From Microthrix sp041394405 (GTDB taxonomy: Bacteria; Actinomycetota; Acidimicrobiia; Acidimicrobiales; Microtrichaceae), in contig JAWKIF010000011.1 in the NCBI GenBank assembly GCA_041394405.1, positions 186,001-250,000 on the forward strand: a DNA stretch of 64,000 nucleotides, read 5' to 3'. The number at the start of each line of letters is the position of its first letter. The first letter of the stretch is position 1. Shown here piece by piece: positions 31,667-39,518 of this stretch. The notes under the pieces were generated by a model that made no database searches, was not told the origin of the DNA, and worked only from the letters and a program-made list of their open reading frames with translations. The position numbers were made by a program, and so were the translations under genes.

Positions 31667-31758
31667 GAACGAAACCCTACCAACTCGGTCAAGTATTGCC
31701 ACATCGGCCGGAATCCGGCCCCGTCGCCGGCGACGGGCAACGGGCGGACGCGCCGGGG

Positions 31759-32838
31759 CTACGCCTCGATGCGGAACGCTGGGTCCGGGTTGCCGAACTT
31801 CTTGGAGGCGGTCAGCTCGCGTTCCTCGGCGGGGAACGAACCCTGCGGCGGGTACACGGCGGCCTCGTCGGCCACGGGCTCGGCGTAGAACTGGCTGGCC
31901 CACTTGCGGAACTTCATGAACGGGCCGTCCTGGTCGGCCAGCGCGGGTCGCACCAAGTGCGCCTTGTTCTCCCAGATGGGCATGTCCTCCAGCACCTGGT
32001 TGCTCACCTCGTCGGCGAAGGCCTGGCCCACGGTGGATTCGGTGGCCTCGTCGCCCATCTTCTTCACCCGGAAGGTGAAGCGCATCTGGCAGCGGTTGGC
32101 GTCGATGGGCGTGGCGCAGCCCATCAGCATCGTGTCGACGATGCCGGAGAAGTGGATGACGGAGAACCCCGGGCCGGTGCTGTCGGCGTCGATGCGTCCG
32201 TCCACCACGCCTCGAGGGGTGGGGAACTTCTGGATGCTGCGCATGGAGGTGGTGGGGCCGTCGGTCTCGTAACGCTCCAACTCGGGCACTTCCTCGGTGT
32301 TGTGGACGTAGCGGAAGTGCGCTGCGTCCACCCCGTTCTCGGCGATCTCCTGCCACGGGGCCTCAATGAAGAACTCGCGGTGGATGGGGTCGGTCCAGGC
32401 GTCGCTGTCCTCGCCGCATTCCACCTGCTCGGGCACCTCGAAAGTGGGGGGAGCGTCGGTGGGGTGGTACCAGGCAAGGATCATGCCGTTGCGTTCCATG
32501 GTGGGGTAGGGCCGCACCACCTCGCGCTTGTTCACGCGGTCGGAGTAGGGAATGAGGGTGTTGTTGCCGTCGGCGTCGAAGCGCCAGCCATGGAACGGGC
32601 ACACGAGTTCGCAGTTCTCCACGACACCTCCGTGGCCGAAGTGGGCGCCGAGGTGGGGGCAGAAGGCGTCGCTGACGTGCGCCACCCCGTCGTTGTCACG
32701 CCACATGACCAGGTGCCGGCCGAAGTACTCCAGCGGCGTCACGTCGCCAACCGCCAGTTCCTCGGAGTAGGCCATGGTGAACCACCCAAAGGGAACGGGG
32801 AACGGTGAGCGGCTGGTGGCGACGGGGCCGAGAACCAT
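31759..32838 (-). CDS. Rieske [2Fe-2S] oxygenase, KshA-like
   Basis: A 359-residue terminal oxygenase. The Rieske cluster ligands are C60-x-H62 and C80-x2-H83 (AFCPHLGAHFG, VCPFHGWRF). The mononuclear iron site is in ENGVDAAHFRYVHNTEEVPE with two His and a later Asp expected. LIPYSDRVNKREVVRPYPTMERNGMILAWY resembles KshA, the oxygenase of 3-ketosteroid 9alpha-hydroxylase that opens the sterol B ring; a reductase (KshB) must be encoded elsewhere. ATG 32838 has an AGGAG site, and a KstR-type box lies 43 bases upstream. Another Rieske substrate cannot be excluded. Confidence 0.88.
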   Translation of the reverse strand: MVLGPVATSRSPFPVPFGWFTMAYSEELAVGDVTPLEYFGRHLVMWRDNDGVAHVSDAFCPHLGAHFGHGGVVENCELVCPFHGWRFDADGNNTLIPYSDRVNKREVVRPYPTMERNGMILAWYHPTDAPPTFEVPEQVECGEDSDAWTDPIHREFFIEAPWQEIAENGVDAAHFRYVHNTEEVPELERYETDGPTTSMRSIQKFPTPRGVVDGRIDADSTGPGFSVIHFSGIVDTMLMGCATPIDANRCQMRFTFRVKKMGDEATESTVGQAFADEVSNQVLEDMPIWENKAHLVRPALADQDGPFMKFRKWASQFYAEPVADEAAVYPPQGSFPAEERELTASKKFGNPDPAFRIEA

Positions 32839-32880
32839 GTGAGGACTCCTGTGAGGTGGATGAGCGCGCGAGCTGAAAAC

Positions 32881-32894
32881 TAGAACGTGTTCTC
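32881..32894. promoter_or_regulatory. KstR-type operator upstream of Rieske oxygenase
   Basis: TAGAACGTGTTCTC contains the perfect palindrome AGAACGTGTTCT and matches the KstR consensus TNNAACNNGTTNNA except for its last base. It lies in the divergent gap between the Rieske oxygenase (minus) and the histidine phosphatase gene (plus). Confidence 0.7.
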
Positions 32895-32969
32895 ATCCTA
32901 TGGCCCGGCTGGGGAGGTTGGCCATGGCGTGTGGCCCGGGTGCGGCACGTGCCGACTAAAACCCAGGTC

Positions 32970-33650
32970 ATGACCGATCAGCCCACCCCCCTCCATCAGC
33001 GGCCCTACGTTCCCCCTCCGGGGGCGGTCACGGTGAAGCTGATCCGTCACGGCGCATCGGCGCCCGTGATCCCCGGCGTGCCTCAGCCGTTGTTGGATGG
33101 CCAGGGCGATCCTCCCCTCGACCCGGTAGGCGTCGAGCAGGCCGAACGGACCGCCGCCGCCCTCTGCTCCCCGGGCATGTCCCGCATCGACGCCGTCTAC
33201 TGCTCCACGATGCGTCGCACGCAGCAGACCGCCGAACCGCTGGCTGCCCGGCTCGGCCTGACCCCCACGGTGCTGGCCGACCTCCGCGAGGTGCACTTGG
33301 GCGAGGCCGAGGGCGGACGGCTCCGGGAGCTGGCCTACGCCGGCGATCCGCTCTTCGAGGCCATCATGGTCGCCGAGCGGTGGGACACCATCCCGGGAGC
33401 CGAATCGGAAGAGGCCTTCTCCGAGCGGTTGGCCAGGGGCCTGTCGGTGGCCATCGAGGGGAGGGTGGATCAGACCGTGGCGCTGGTGGTGCACGGCGGG
33501 GTGATCGCCCGCATGCTGGCCGACCTCACGGGCTCGTCGGCCTTCGCCTTCAAGGGCGCCGAGAACGCGTCGGTGTCGGAGTTCGTGTTGCTGCCTGATG
33601 GGCGCCGTTGGTTGCGCAGCTACAACGTTACGTACCCCGAGCCGGCTTGA
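32970..33650 (+). CDS. Histidine phosphatase family protein
   Basis: A 226-residue member of the phosphoglycerate mutase-like superfamily. The phosphohistidine motif is VKLIRHGAS (His27), followed by PLDPVGVEQAERTA, YCSTMRRTQQTAEPLA, LREVHLGEAEGG with the catalytic acid, and the second histidine in VALVVHGGVIARML. Typical substrates are phosphorylated sugars or metabolites. The first 20 residues are a Pro-rich extension. The stop lies 22 bases inside the end of the convergent beta-lactamase gene. Confidence 0.88.
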   Translation: MTDQPTPLHQRPYVPPPGAVTVKLIRHGASAPVIPGVPQPLLDGQGDPPLDPVGVEQAERTAAALCSPGMSRIDAVYCSTMRRTQQTAEPLAARLGLTPTVLADLREVHLGEAEGGRLRELAYAGDPLFEAIMVAERWDTIPGAESEEAFSERLARGLSVAIEGRVDQTVALVVHGGVIARMLADLTGSSAFAFKGAENASVSEFVLLPDGRRWLRSYNVTYPEPA

Positions 33651-34794
33651 CGCCGGCGGCCACCTTGGAGCCGATCGAGAGCGTGCGGCGTGCTTGGCGA
33701 ATGAAGTTCTGGTCGATCCCGCTGGTGACGAACCCCACCGACAAGCCGGTGTCCGGATCGGCCCAGGCAATCTGCCCGGCGGCGCCGTTGTGGCCGAAGC
33801 TTCGCGGCGAGCATCCCGCGCCGAAGCCGCGCAGCGTGTGGTTGCCGTCGTCGCCCGCAATCACCAACCCGGCCGAGCGGCTGGCGGGTACGGCGAAGAG
33901 CGGGTCGGGCAGGTTCACCAGGACGCGGCTGGTCGCCAGCGCCAGAGCGTCGGGGTGCCAGAGTTGCGAGGTGTTGGCCAGCAATGCCTGGTAGTACCGG
34001 GCCAGGTCGGCGGCCGTGGCGACGCCGCCACCCCCGGGAACGCCGACGGCACGCACCGCCGGGTCGGCGAACATCGTCAGGGCCGCGGGGGTCACCTCGC
34101 CCAGATCGAACTCGTCGAGCCCAAAGGCAGCCCGGAGTTCGGCGGCGGTGGGTGGCTCGCCGGTAGCGGTCGGTGGGCAGAATGGGCCCGTGCAGGCATC
34201 GTCGCCGCCCAGCGAGAAGCCCAGCCCCAGCGGCTCGCAGAGCCGCCGGGCGATCGACTCGCCCAGGGGCTCGTTCAGTACGGCTTCTGCGACGGCGCCA
34301 AGCACCCAATGCCCGGCCGTGGGGTGGTACTCGAAGGCGCTGCCCGGTTCGGTGATGAGCCGCCAGCGGGAGAATGCCTCGTTGCGGCCCTCGGTGCTGG
34401 CCCATCGGGGCGGGCCCAGTGGGGCCTGGGGAAACCCGCCGGTGTGGGTCAGCAGGTGGGCGATGGTGACCGCGCCCTTGCCGTTGGTGCCGAAGCTGGG
34501 CACGTAGTCGGCGGCGGGGTCCTCCAGGTTGAGACGACGGTCTCCCAGCAACTGCCAGATGATCCCGCCGGTGAACGCCTTGGTGCACGAGTAGACGGCA
34601 AAGCGGTGCTCCGGGGTGGCTGCCCCGAAGGCCCGGTTGCACACCAACGTGCCGTTTCGGGCCACCGCCAGCTGGGCGGCGGGCAGGAGCCCCTCGTCCA
34701 CCTCCCGCTGGATGCGCGCCGCCGCGGCCTCGATGGCCTCCGGGTCCACGCCCATCGACTCGGGCGGCACCGTGGGGGGAGCGGGCAGCGTCAC
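33628..34794 (-). CDS. Serine hydrolase, beta-lactamase (class C) family
   Basis: A 388-residue protein of the beta-lactamase/EstB/D-aminopeptidase family. The catalytic SxxK is SCTK (Ser69, Lys72) in FAVYSCTKAFTGGIIW; the second motif is Tyr in FEYHPTAGHWVLG; the third motif is HNG in FGHNGAAGQIAWADP. LLTHTGGFPQAP is the usual family block. No signal peptide is seen, so a cytoplasmic esterase or peptidase is more likely than a true antibiotic-degrading enzyme. Start GTG 34794 overlaps the pyrophosphatase stop, so it is coupled to ppa. Confidence 0.88.
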   Translation of the reverse strand: MTLPAPPTVPPESMGVDPEAIEAAAARIQREVDEGLLPAAQLAVARNGTLVCNRAFGAATPEHRFAVYSCTKAFTGGIIWQLLGDRRLNLEDPAADYVPSFGTNGKGAVTIAHLLTHTGGFPQAPLGPPRWASTEGRNEAFSRWRLITEPGSAFEYHPTAGHWVLGAVAEAVLNEPLGESIARRLCEPLGLGFSLGGDDACTGPFCPPTATGEPPTAAELRAAFGLDEFDLGEVTPAALTMFADPAVRAVGVPGGGGVATAADLARYYQALLANTSQLWHPDALALATSRVLVNLPDPLFAVPASRSAGLVIAGDDGNHTLRGFGAGCSPRSFGHNGAAGQIAWADPDTGLSVGFVTSGIDQNFIRQARRTLSIGSKVAAGVKPARGT

Positions 34795-35285
34795 GATGCC
34801 CCTGGGAACGCCGCCCGGGCGGCGGCGATCACCTCGAGCGCCTCCGCCCTGGTGTGCCAGCCACCCACCTCGGTGTCCTTGCCCGGCTCCAGGTCCTTGT
34901 ACACCTCGAAGAAGTGTCGGATCTCGGCCAGGAAGTGCTCGGGCACGTCGTCGATGTCGCTGTAGTCGTCCTGGCGGTGATCGCCGTGCAGCACGCAAAG
35001 GATCTTCTCGTCGCGTCCCTTCTCGTCGTGCATCATCAACATGCCCACCACGCGAACCCGCAGGTGAACGCCGGGGTACGTGGGCTCGCCCAGCAGCACC
35101 AGTGCATCCAGCGGGTCGTCGTCGTCCGCCAGCGTGCTCGGGAAGAACCCGTACTCCACCGGGTAGACGGTGGCCTGGAACAGGTGCCGATCCAGCCACA
35201 CCTCGCCGGTGTCGTGATCGATCTCGTACTTGTTGCGAGACCCTCGGGGGATCTCCACCACTACCTCAAAGAAGTCATCGGACAT
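34791..35285 (-). CDS. ppa: Inorganic pyrophosphatase (family I)
   Basis: A 164-residue soluble pyrophosphatase that hydrolyses PPi to drive biosynthetic reactions. It contains VVVEIPRGSRNKYEID, YPVEYGFFPSTL, the metal-binding signature DDDPLDALVL and EIRHFFEVYKDLEPGK. All are conserved in family I enzymes, and the length is normal for actinobacterial Ppa. It is followed with a four-base overlap by the serine hydrolase and is divergent from the YibE/F gene 81 bases away. Confidence 0.96.
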   Translation of the reverse strand: MSDDFFEVVVEIPRGSRNKYEIDHDTGEVWLDRHLFQATVYPVEYGFFPSTLADDDDPLDALVLLGEPTYPGVHLRVRVVGMLMMHDEKGRDEKILCVLHGDHRQDDYSDIDDVPEHFLAEIRHFFEVYKDLEPGKDTEVGGWHTRAEALEVIAAARAAFPGAS

Positions 35286-35366
35286 GGTGGGAAACTATCG
35301 CCCGGTCGTTCCTCCGGGGTGCGGCGGTAGGCGTGGCCCGACCCCCGGTGCCCTACCTTGGTGCCG

Positions 35367-36308
35367 ATGGGATCGGGCCACAGCCACGTTCAGGGGGCGG
35401 CTCCGCTGGAGGTGCCCGCCGAGGTCCGCCGCTGGCTGCTGATGGCGGTCGGTGGTGTTGGTCTGGCCACCCTGCTCGGCATGGCCCTGTTGTGGCCTCG
35501 TGGGTTGCAGTTGCCCGACATCACCGCGTTCGGGGTGCCCGAGGATCGATTCAACGCCGAGGTGCTCGGCATCGAAACCCTTCCCTGCCCGGTGGAGATG
35601 AGCCCGTCGGATCCGGCCGCCGATTCGGCGGACTTCGAGGGCGCCGAAGGGGAGGTGGAGTGTGAGGACCTCCGCCTGGAGCTGCTGGGAGGCCCGGAGG
35701 TGGGCCGGGAGGTCCGCCTTCCGCTCGTCGACAACAACGCGCTGGCCGAGTTCTCGCCCGGCCAGCAGGTGGTGTTGGGGTACTTCCCGCCGCCCCAGTG
35801 CGAGGGCGTCGCGGCTGCGGCCCAGCGAGACTGCCTGTCGCAGTTCGACCCCGGCGTGTACTACGCCATCGAAGGCCGCGAACGGGGTCGACCGATGCTG
35901 GTGTTGTTGGCCCTGTTCGTGGGATCGGTGGTGGCGCTGGGGCGATGGCGGGGCCTTGCGTCGCTGATCGGGCTCGGGGTGAGCATCGCCGTGCTCATGG
36001 CGTTCGTGCTCCCGTCGATCCTCGTGGGCAACAACCCGTTCTGGGTGGGCCTCATCGGTGCCTCGGCCATCGCCGTGGTGGCGCTGTACCTGGCGCATGG
36101 GTTCAATCCACTGACCCACGTGGCGCTGTTGGGCACCCTCGGGTCGCTCGCGCTCGTCGCCGTGCTCTCGGGCATCTTTGTGGCCGCCACGTCGCTGTCG
36201 GGGGTGGTCGACGACAACGTGTTGGTCGTGCAGGCCTTCGGTGCCGACCTGTCGTTCTCGGGCCTGCTGTTGGCCGGCGTGCTCATCGGCGCACTCGGCG
36301 CTGGATGA
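35367..36308 (+). CDS. YibE/F family membrane protein, N-terminal part (frameshifted gene)
   Basis: The first 313 codons of a YibE/F-type membrane protein. An N-terminal helix (WLLMAVGGVGLATLLGMALLW) is followed by an extracytoplasmic beta domain with Cys-containing loops, then five helices: MLVLLALFVGSVVALG, LIGLGVSIAVLMAFVLPSILVG, WVGLIGASAIAVVALYLAHG, LGSLALVAVLSGIF and FSGLLLAGVLIGALG. The frame ends in GALGAG-stop exactly where relatives read GALGxLDD; the remainder is at 36301-36696 in the next frame. YibE/F proteins are presumed transporters of unknown substrate. ATG 35367 is preferred over the TTG at 35358. Confidence 0.8.
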   Translation: MGSGHSHVQGAAPLEVPAEVRRWLLMAVGGVGLATLLGMALLWPRGLQLPDITAFGVPEDRFNAEVLGIETLPCPVEMSPSDPAADSADFEGAEGEVECEDLRLELLGGPEVGREVRLPLVDNNALAEFSPGQQVVLGYFPPPQCEGVAAAAQRDCLSQFDPGVYYAIEGRERGRPMLVLLALFVGSVVALGRWRGLASLIGLGVSIAVLMAFVLPSILVGNNPFWVGLIGASAIAVVALYLAHGFNPLTHVALLGTLGSLALVAVLSGIFVAATSLSGVVDDNVLVVQAFGADLSFSGLLLAGVLIGALGAG

Positions 36309-36309
36309 C

Positions 36310-36696
36310 ATGACCGTCACCCAGGCCTCATCGGTGCTGGAGCTGTGGCGGGCCGACCCCGGCACCGACCGGCGTGAGCTGTACCGGCGCGCCATTCGCA
36401 TCGGCCGGGATCACATCGCATCGACGGTGAACACCCTGGTGCTGGCCTATGCGGGCTCGTCGTTGGCGTTGCTGCTGCTGTTCATCCAGTCCGACCAGAC
36501 CTTGGGCCGGGTGGTCACCTCGGAGGCGATCGCCACCGAGGTGGTCCGAACCCTCACCGGCTCGATCGGGCTGGTGGCGTCGGTGCCGCTCACCACCTGG
36601 CTTGCCGCGGTGATCGTGACCGGCGCCAGGACCTCGACCGACCCGGAGGAAGACAACGGCGCAGCGCTGGACTCAGGCGCCCCGGATGCCGCGTAG
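36310..36696 (+). CDS. YibE/F family membrane protein, C-terminal part (frameshifted gene)
   Basis: This frame carries the missing end of the YibE/F protein: LDDMTVTQASSVLELWRADP, ELYRRAIRIGRDHIASTVNTLVLAYAGSSLALLLLF, then a final helix (GSIGLVASVPLTTWLAAVIVTG). Homology begins at 36301 before the first ATG (36310), showing that it is not an independent gene but the downstream part of the 35367 gene after a frame change at about 36300. It overlaps the end of the convergent TetR gene by 24 bases. Confidence 0.75.
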   Translation: MTVTQASSVLELWRADPGTDRRELYRRAIRIGRDHIASTVNTLVLAYAGSSLALLLLFIQSDQTLGRVVTSEAIATEVVRTLTGSIGLVASVPLTTWLAAVIVTGARTSTDPEEDNGAALDSGAPDAA

Positions 36697-37254
36697 GCCG
36701 AACCAGGCCAGCTCCCCCGCCTGGGCGGCCAACTCTCGGTGGTCGATGTCGCCGGGATTGGCCAGCCAGCGGCGGCAGGTGGCCTCGGCCAGGCCGACGA
36801 TGCCGTGGGCCAGCAGGCCGCGTCGCTCCCGGGTGAGGCCCTCGATGACGATGTTGTCGGCCACCACCTCCGCAATGGCGTCCTCCACCCGGTGGGCGGC
36901 CGCGACAAAGTCTGCCTCCCGTTGGGTTCCGGCCGAGAACAGCAGGTCGAACGCGTTGCGGTGGTCGTTCACCCAGCAGAAGTAGGCGTCGAAACCCTGC
37001 TCGAGCTGGCCCCTGGGCGAGGTCGGGTCGACGGTTGCCTTGGCGACGGCGTTTTGCAGCTCGGCTCCGATTTCTCCCAGCAGCTCCCGGTACAGGTCGC
37101 GTTTGGACTCGAAGTGCTGGTACAGCACCGGTTTGGTCACCCCGGCCGCCTCGGCGATGTCGTTCATCGAGGTGGAGTGAAACCCGCGCTCGGCAAACAC
37201 CTCGAGGGCGGCGACCAGCAGCTGTTGGCGGCGCTCGGCGGCGGGCAGACGCAT
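36673..37254 (-). CDS. TetR/AcrR family transcriptional regulator
   Basis: A 193-residue regulator. The helix-turn-helix is in TSMNDIAEAAGVTKPVLYQHFESKRDLYRELL (about 28-58), preceded by the helix RRQQLLVAALEVFAERGFH. The C-terminal ligand domain (ELQNAVAKA, YFCWVNDHRNAFDLLFSAG) fits actinobacterial TetR proteins of unknown ligand. A perfect 16-base palindrome GTTACCGCGCGGTAAC lies 22 bases upstream of its start, between it and the divergent deacetylase gene, so it probably represses itself and perhaps its neighbour. Confidence 0.9.
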   Translation of the reverse strand: MRLPAAERRQQLLVAALEVFAERGFHSTSMNDIAEAAGVTKPVLYQHFESKRDLYRELLGEIGAELQNAVAKATVDPTSPRGQLEQGFDAYFCWVNDHRNAFDLLFSAGTQREADFVAAAHRVEDAIAEVVADNIVIEGLTRERRGLLAHGIVGLAEATCRRWLANPGDIDHRELAAQAGELAWFGLRGIRGA

Positions 37255-37276
37255 GCTTGGAGGCTAGGCCGCGGTT

Positions 37277-37292
37277 GTTACCGCGCGGTAAC
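37277..37292. promoter_or_regulatory. Perfect palindrome, likely TetR operator
   Basis: GTTACCGCGCGGTAAC is a perfect 16-base palindrome in the 64-base gap between the TetR gene (minus) and the polysaccharide deacetylase gene (plus). Its size and place fit autoregulation by the adjacent TetR protein. Confidence 0.6.
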
Positions 37293-37318
37293 CCGCATGC
37301 CCGATACCCTGCCGCCCC

Positions 37319-38320
37319 GTGGCCGGCGGCGTGAGTTTCACCATCGACGTGGAGGACCACTGGGCGGATCCGGCGGGCGAGCTCCGGTACGAGCAGCTGA
37401 CGTGGGAGCTGCTGGCCTGGCTGGAGCGCCTGGGGGTGCGGGGCACGTTCTTTTTCGTCGGCCAGATTGCCGAGCGCCACCCCGACCTGGTGGCCGCGGT
37501 CGGCGCGGCGGGCCACGAACCGGCGGTGCACGGTTGGACCCATACCCCGTTGCCCGAGTTGACCCCCGGCCAGTTCCGCGACGATGCGCGCCGAGCGAAG
37601 GCGGTGGTCGAGGACCTCTCCGGGGTCGCCGTGAAGGGCTTTCGAGCGCCCACGTACTCGCTGGTGCGCAAGTCGGTCTGGGCCACCGAGGTGTTGGCCG
37701 AGGAGGGCTACTCCTACTCCTCGGGCGTCTCGTCGCGTCGCAACCCGCTCTGGTGGTACCCGGGTGTGCCGTCGCATCCGTTTCGTTGGCCCTCCGGGCT
37801 GCTGGAGACCTCGGGTGAGTTCGCCCAGGTGGGGCGCTACGTCTACTACTTCGGGGGCGGAACGTTCTTTCGGGTCACCCCGTGGTGGATGGTGCGCGAC
37901 GGGTTCGCCCGGTGGGCCGAAACCGGGGTGGCGTTTCTCTACTGCCACCCCTACGACTTCGACGCCGGGGAGGAACGGTTCCGCATCCCCGACGTGCCCG
38001 CCGTGCTGTCGCCGCTCCTGTTCGCCGCTCGCCGAACCATGTGGAGCCGCGCCGAGGCCCTGCTGAGGAACCCGGCGCCGCCGTTGGGTGAACGACTGTC
38101 CGAACTGGGCCAGCTGGCCGCGTCCGGTGGTGCCGACCCGCTTCGGCTTGGTGCGGACGGTGAGGTGCTTGGCCCTCGCCCGTGGGAGGGCCGCGGCGCC
38201 CTGCGGGTGGCCCCCCCGGGCTGGCGGCGACCGCTGCGGTCGGAGTGGCTGGGCCCACGCGTCCGCACGGCCGACGCTCGTACCGCACGGCCGGCGATGC
38301 CCGTCCGCGTGGGAGACTGA
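37319..38320 (+). CDS. Polysaccharide deacetylase family protein (DUF3473-type)
   Basis: A 333-residue NodB-fold deacetylase. The metal triad is Asp in FTIDVEDHW (Asp10-Asp13) and His71/His75 in AVHGWTHTPL; KGFRAPTYSL is the motif 3 region. NPLWWYPGVPSHPFRWPSGLLETSGEF and FLYCHPYDFD are like the DUF3473 subgroup found with exopolysaccharide and exosortase loci. It would remove N- or O-acetyl groups from a surface or secreted polysaccharide. No signal peptide is visible, so it may act on lipid-linked precursors inside. The C-terminal 70 residues are basic, Arg/Pro-rich and unlike the family. It starts at GTG 37319. Confidence 0.85.
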   Translation: MAGGVSFTIDVEDHWADPAGELRYEQLTWELLAWLERLGVRGTFFFVGQIAERHPDLVAAVGAAGHEPAVHGWTHTPLPELTPGQFRDDARRAKAVVEDLSGVAVKGFRAPTYSLVRKSVWATEVLAEEGYSYSSGVSSRRNPLWWYPGVPSHPFRWPSGLLETSGEFAQVGRYVYYFGGGTFFRVTPWWMVRDGFARWAETGVAFLYCHPYDFDAGEERFRIPDVPAVLSPLLFAARRTMWSRAEALLRNPAPPLGERLSELGQLAASGGADPLRLGADGEVLGPRPWEGRGALRVAPPGWRRPLRSEWLGPRVRTADARTARPAMPVRVGD

Positions 38321-38325
38321 GCCCG

Positions 38326-38619
38326 ATGGACAGCGACGAGACCCCGGTTGCGGCCGTGGCAACCCCCTCCGATCCGGTGCTGGCCCAACGGGCTCGGGCG
38401 GCGGAACTCGCCGCCATGGGCAAGCGCCTCGGCTACGGGGTGTTGGGCGTGGCCGTGCTCGTGTTCGTGGGCGGGTTGGTCTTTGGCCTGCGCAGCTGGA
38501 TGACCGGGGTCGTTGCGGCCTGTTTCGTGCTCTCGGCGCTGCTGCTGGTGCCCGCCGTCATCGTCGGGTACGGGGTGAAGGCGGCGGCGCGGGAAGACCC
38601 CGGCCCTCAGGCGCGCTGA
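38326..38619 (+). CDS. Small two-helix membrane protein
   Basis: A 97-residue protein with a polar N-terminus (MDSDETPVAAVATPSDP) and two membrane segments (YGVLGVAVLVFVGGLVFGL and VVAACFVLSALLLVPAVIVG). I recognise no family. It begins 5 bases after the deacetylase stop, so it is probably co-transcribed. Its end overlaps the convergent dihydropteroate synthase gene by 13 bases. Confidence 0.7.
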   Translation: MDSDETPVAAVATPSDPVLAQRARAAELAAMGKRLGYGVLGVAVLVFVGGLVFGLRSWMTGVVAACFVLSALLLVPAVIVGYGVKAAAREDPGPQAR

Positions 38620-39518
38620 CGCCGCAGCGCCGGGTCGAGGCGGGCATCGGGAGCCATCTCGGTGGCGCCGTCGAGGTAGCGGAACACCGCCAGGAGGTCG
38701 GTGGCCGCCGCCACGTCGTGCAGGCGGAAGACCCGTCGGCCCCCGTGGCGCAGGTACCCCACGACCGCCATGGTGCCGGCCATCCGCTCGGCGGGAGGCC
38801 GCCCCGTCATCACGCCGATGACGTCCTTGCGGGAGATGGCCATCAGCACCGGGCAGCCCAGGGCGTCGAACGTTGCGCCCCGACGAAGAAGCTCCAGGCT
38901 CTGGGCCGGGGTCTTGGCCAGGTCTACCCCGGGGTCCAGAACCGCCAGGTCGGCAGCGCCCGGGATGTGGGCGATGGCGGCCAGCTGGTCCTCGAAGTAC
39001 GCGGCGACGTCGTCAACCACGTCGCCGTAGCGGTCCGCCTCCAGCAGCTTGGTCTTGGGGGCGCCCGGGTTGTGGGTGATCACATGGGCTGCGCCATGGC
39101 GACTTGCCAGGCCGGCGAACTCAACGTGCTGGGCTCCGATGATGTTGTTCAGGATGGTCGCCCCGGCCGTCAGGGCAGCCTCGGCCACCTCCAGCCGATA
39201 GGTGTCCACCGACAGCGGGACCTGGGGCAACGAGTCGGCCAAGGCCTCGATCACCGGAAGAATCCGATCCTGCTCCTCGCCCACGCTGATCTCCGCGACC
39301 GCCGGGGAAGCGGTCTGGCCGCCAACATCGAGCACGTCGGCCCCGGCCTCGGTGAGCGCGTGGGCCAGCGCCACCACCGCCTCCGCGGATTCGCTGGCTC
39401 GGGGGTCGGAAAACGAGTCGGCGTTGGCGTTCACCACGCCCATGATCAGCGGGCCCGCGTCGAAGTCCAGGCGTTGGCCGCGGGGCAGCAGCATTGCTCC
39501 CGAGCTGGTGGCCGTCAT
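38607..39518 (-). CDS. folP: Dihydropteroate synthase family protein, divergent
   Basis: A 303-residue TIM-barrel pterin-binding enzyme. The family blocks are recognisable but altered: IMGVVNANADSFSD for MGILNVTPDSFSDGG, LDVGGQTASP for DIGGESTRPG, NNIIGAQ for NDVSG, AVLDPGVDLAKT for DPGIGFGKT, and a more normal MAISRKDVIGVM and FRLHDVAA. The enzyme joins dihydropterin pyrophosphate to p-aminobenzoate for folate. The loss of STRPG and TP in the two flexible loops suggests a FolP2-like paralogue or an altered substrate. It is coupled by a four-base overlap to the DUF5317 gene upstream. Confidence 0.8.
   Translation of the reverse strand: MTATSSGAMLLPRGQRLDFDAGPLIMGVVNANADSFSDPRASESAEAVVALAHALTEAGADVLDVGGQTASPAVAEISVGEEQDRILPVIEALADSLPQVPLSVDTYRLEVAEAALTAGATILNNIIGAQHVEFAGLASRHGAAHVITHNPGAPKTKLLEADRYGDVVDDVAAYFEDQLAAIAHIPGAADLAVLDPGVDLAKTPAQSLELLRRGATFDALGCPVLMAISRKDVIGVMTGRPPAERMAGTMAVVGYLRHGGRRVFRLHDVAAATDLLAVFRYLDGATEMAPDARLDPALRRQRA

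Noticed and set aside
36300..36308. Programmed frameshift in the YibE/F gene
   Set aside because: There is no slippery heptamer or clear downstream stimulator at the junction; mutation or sequencing error is simpler.
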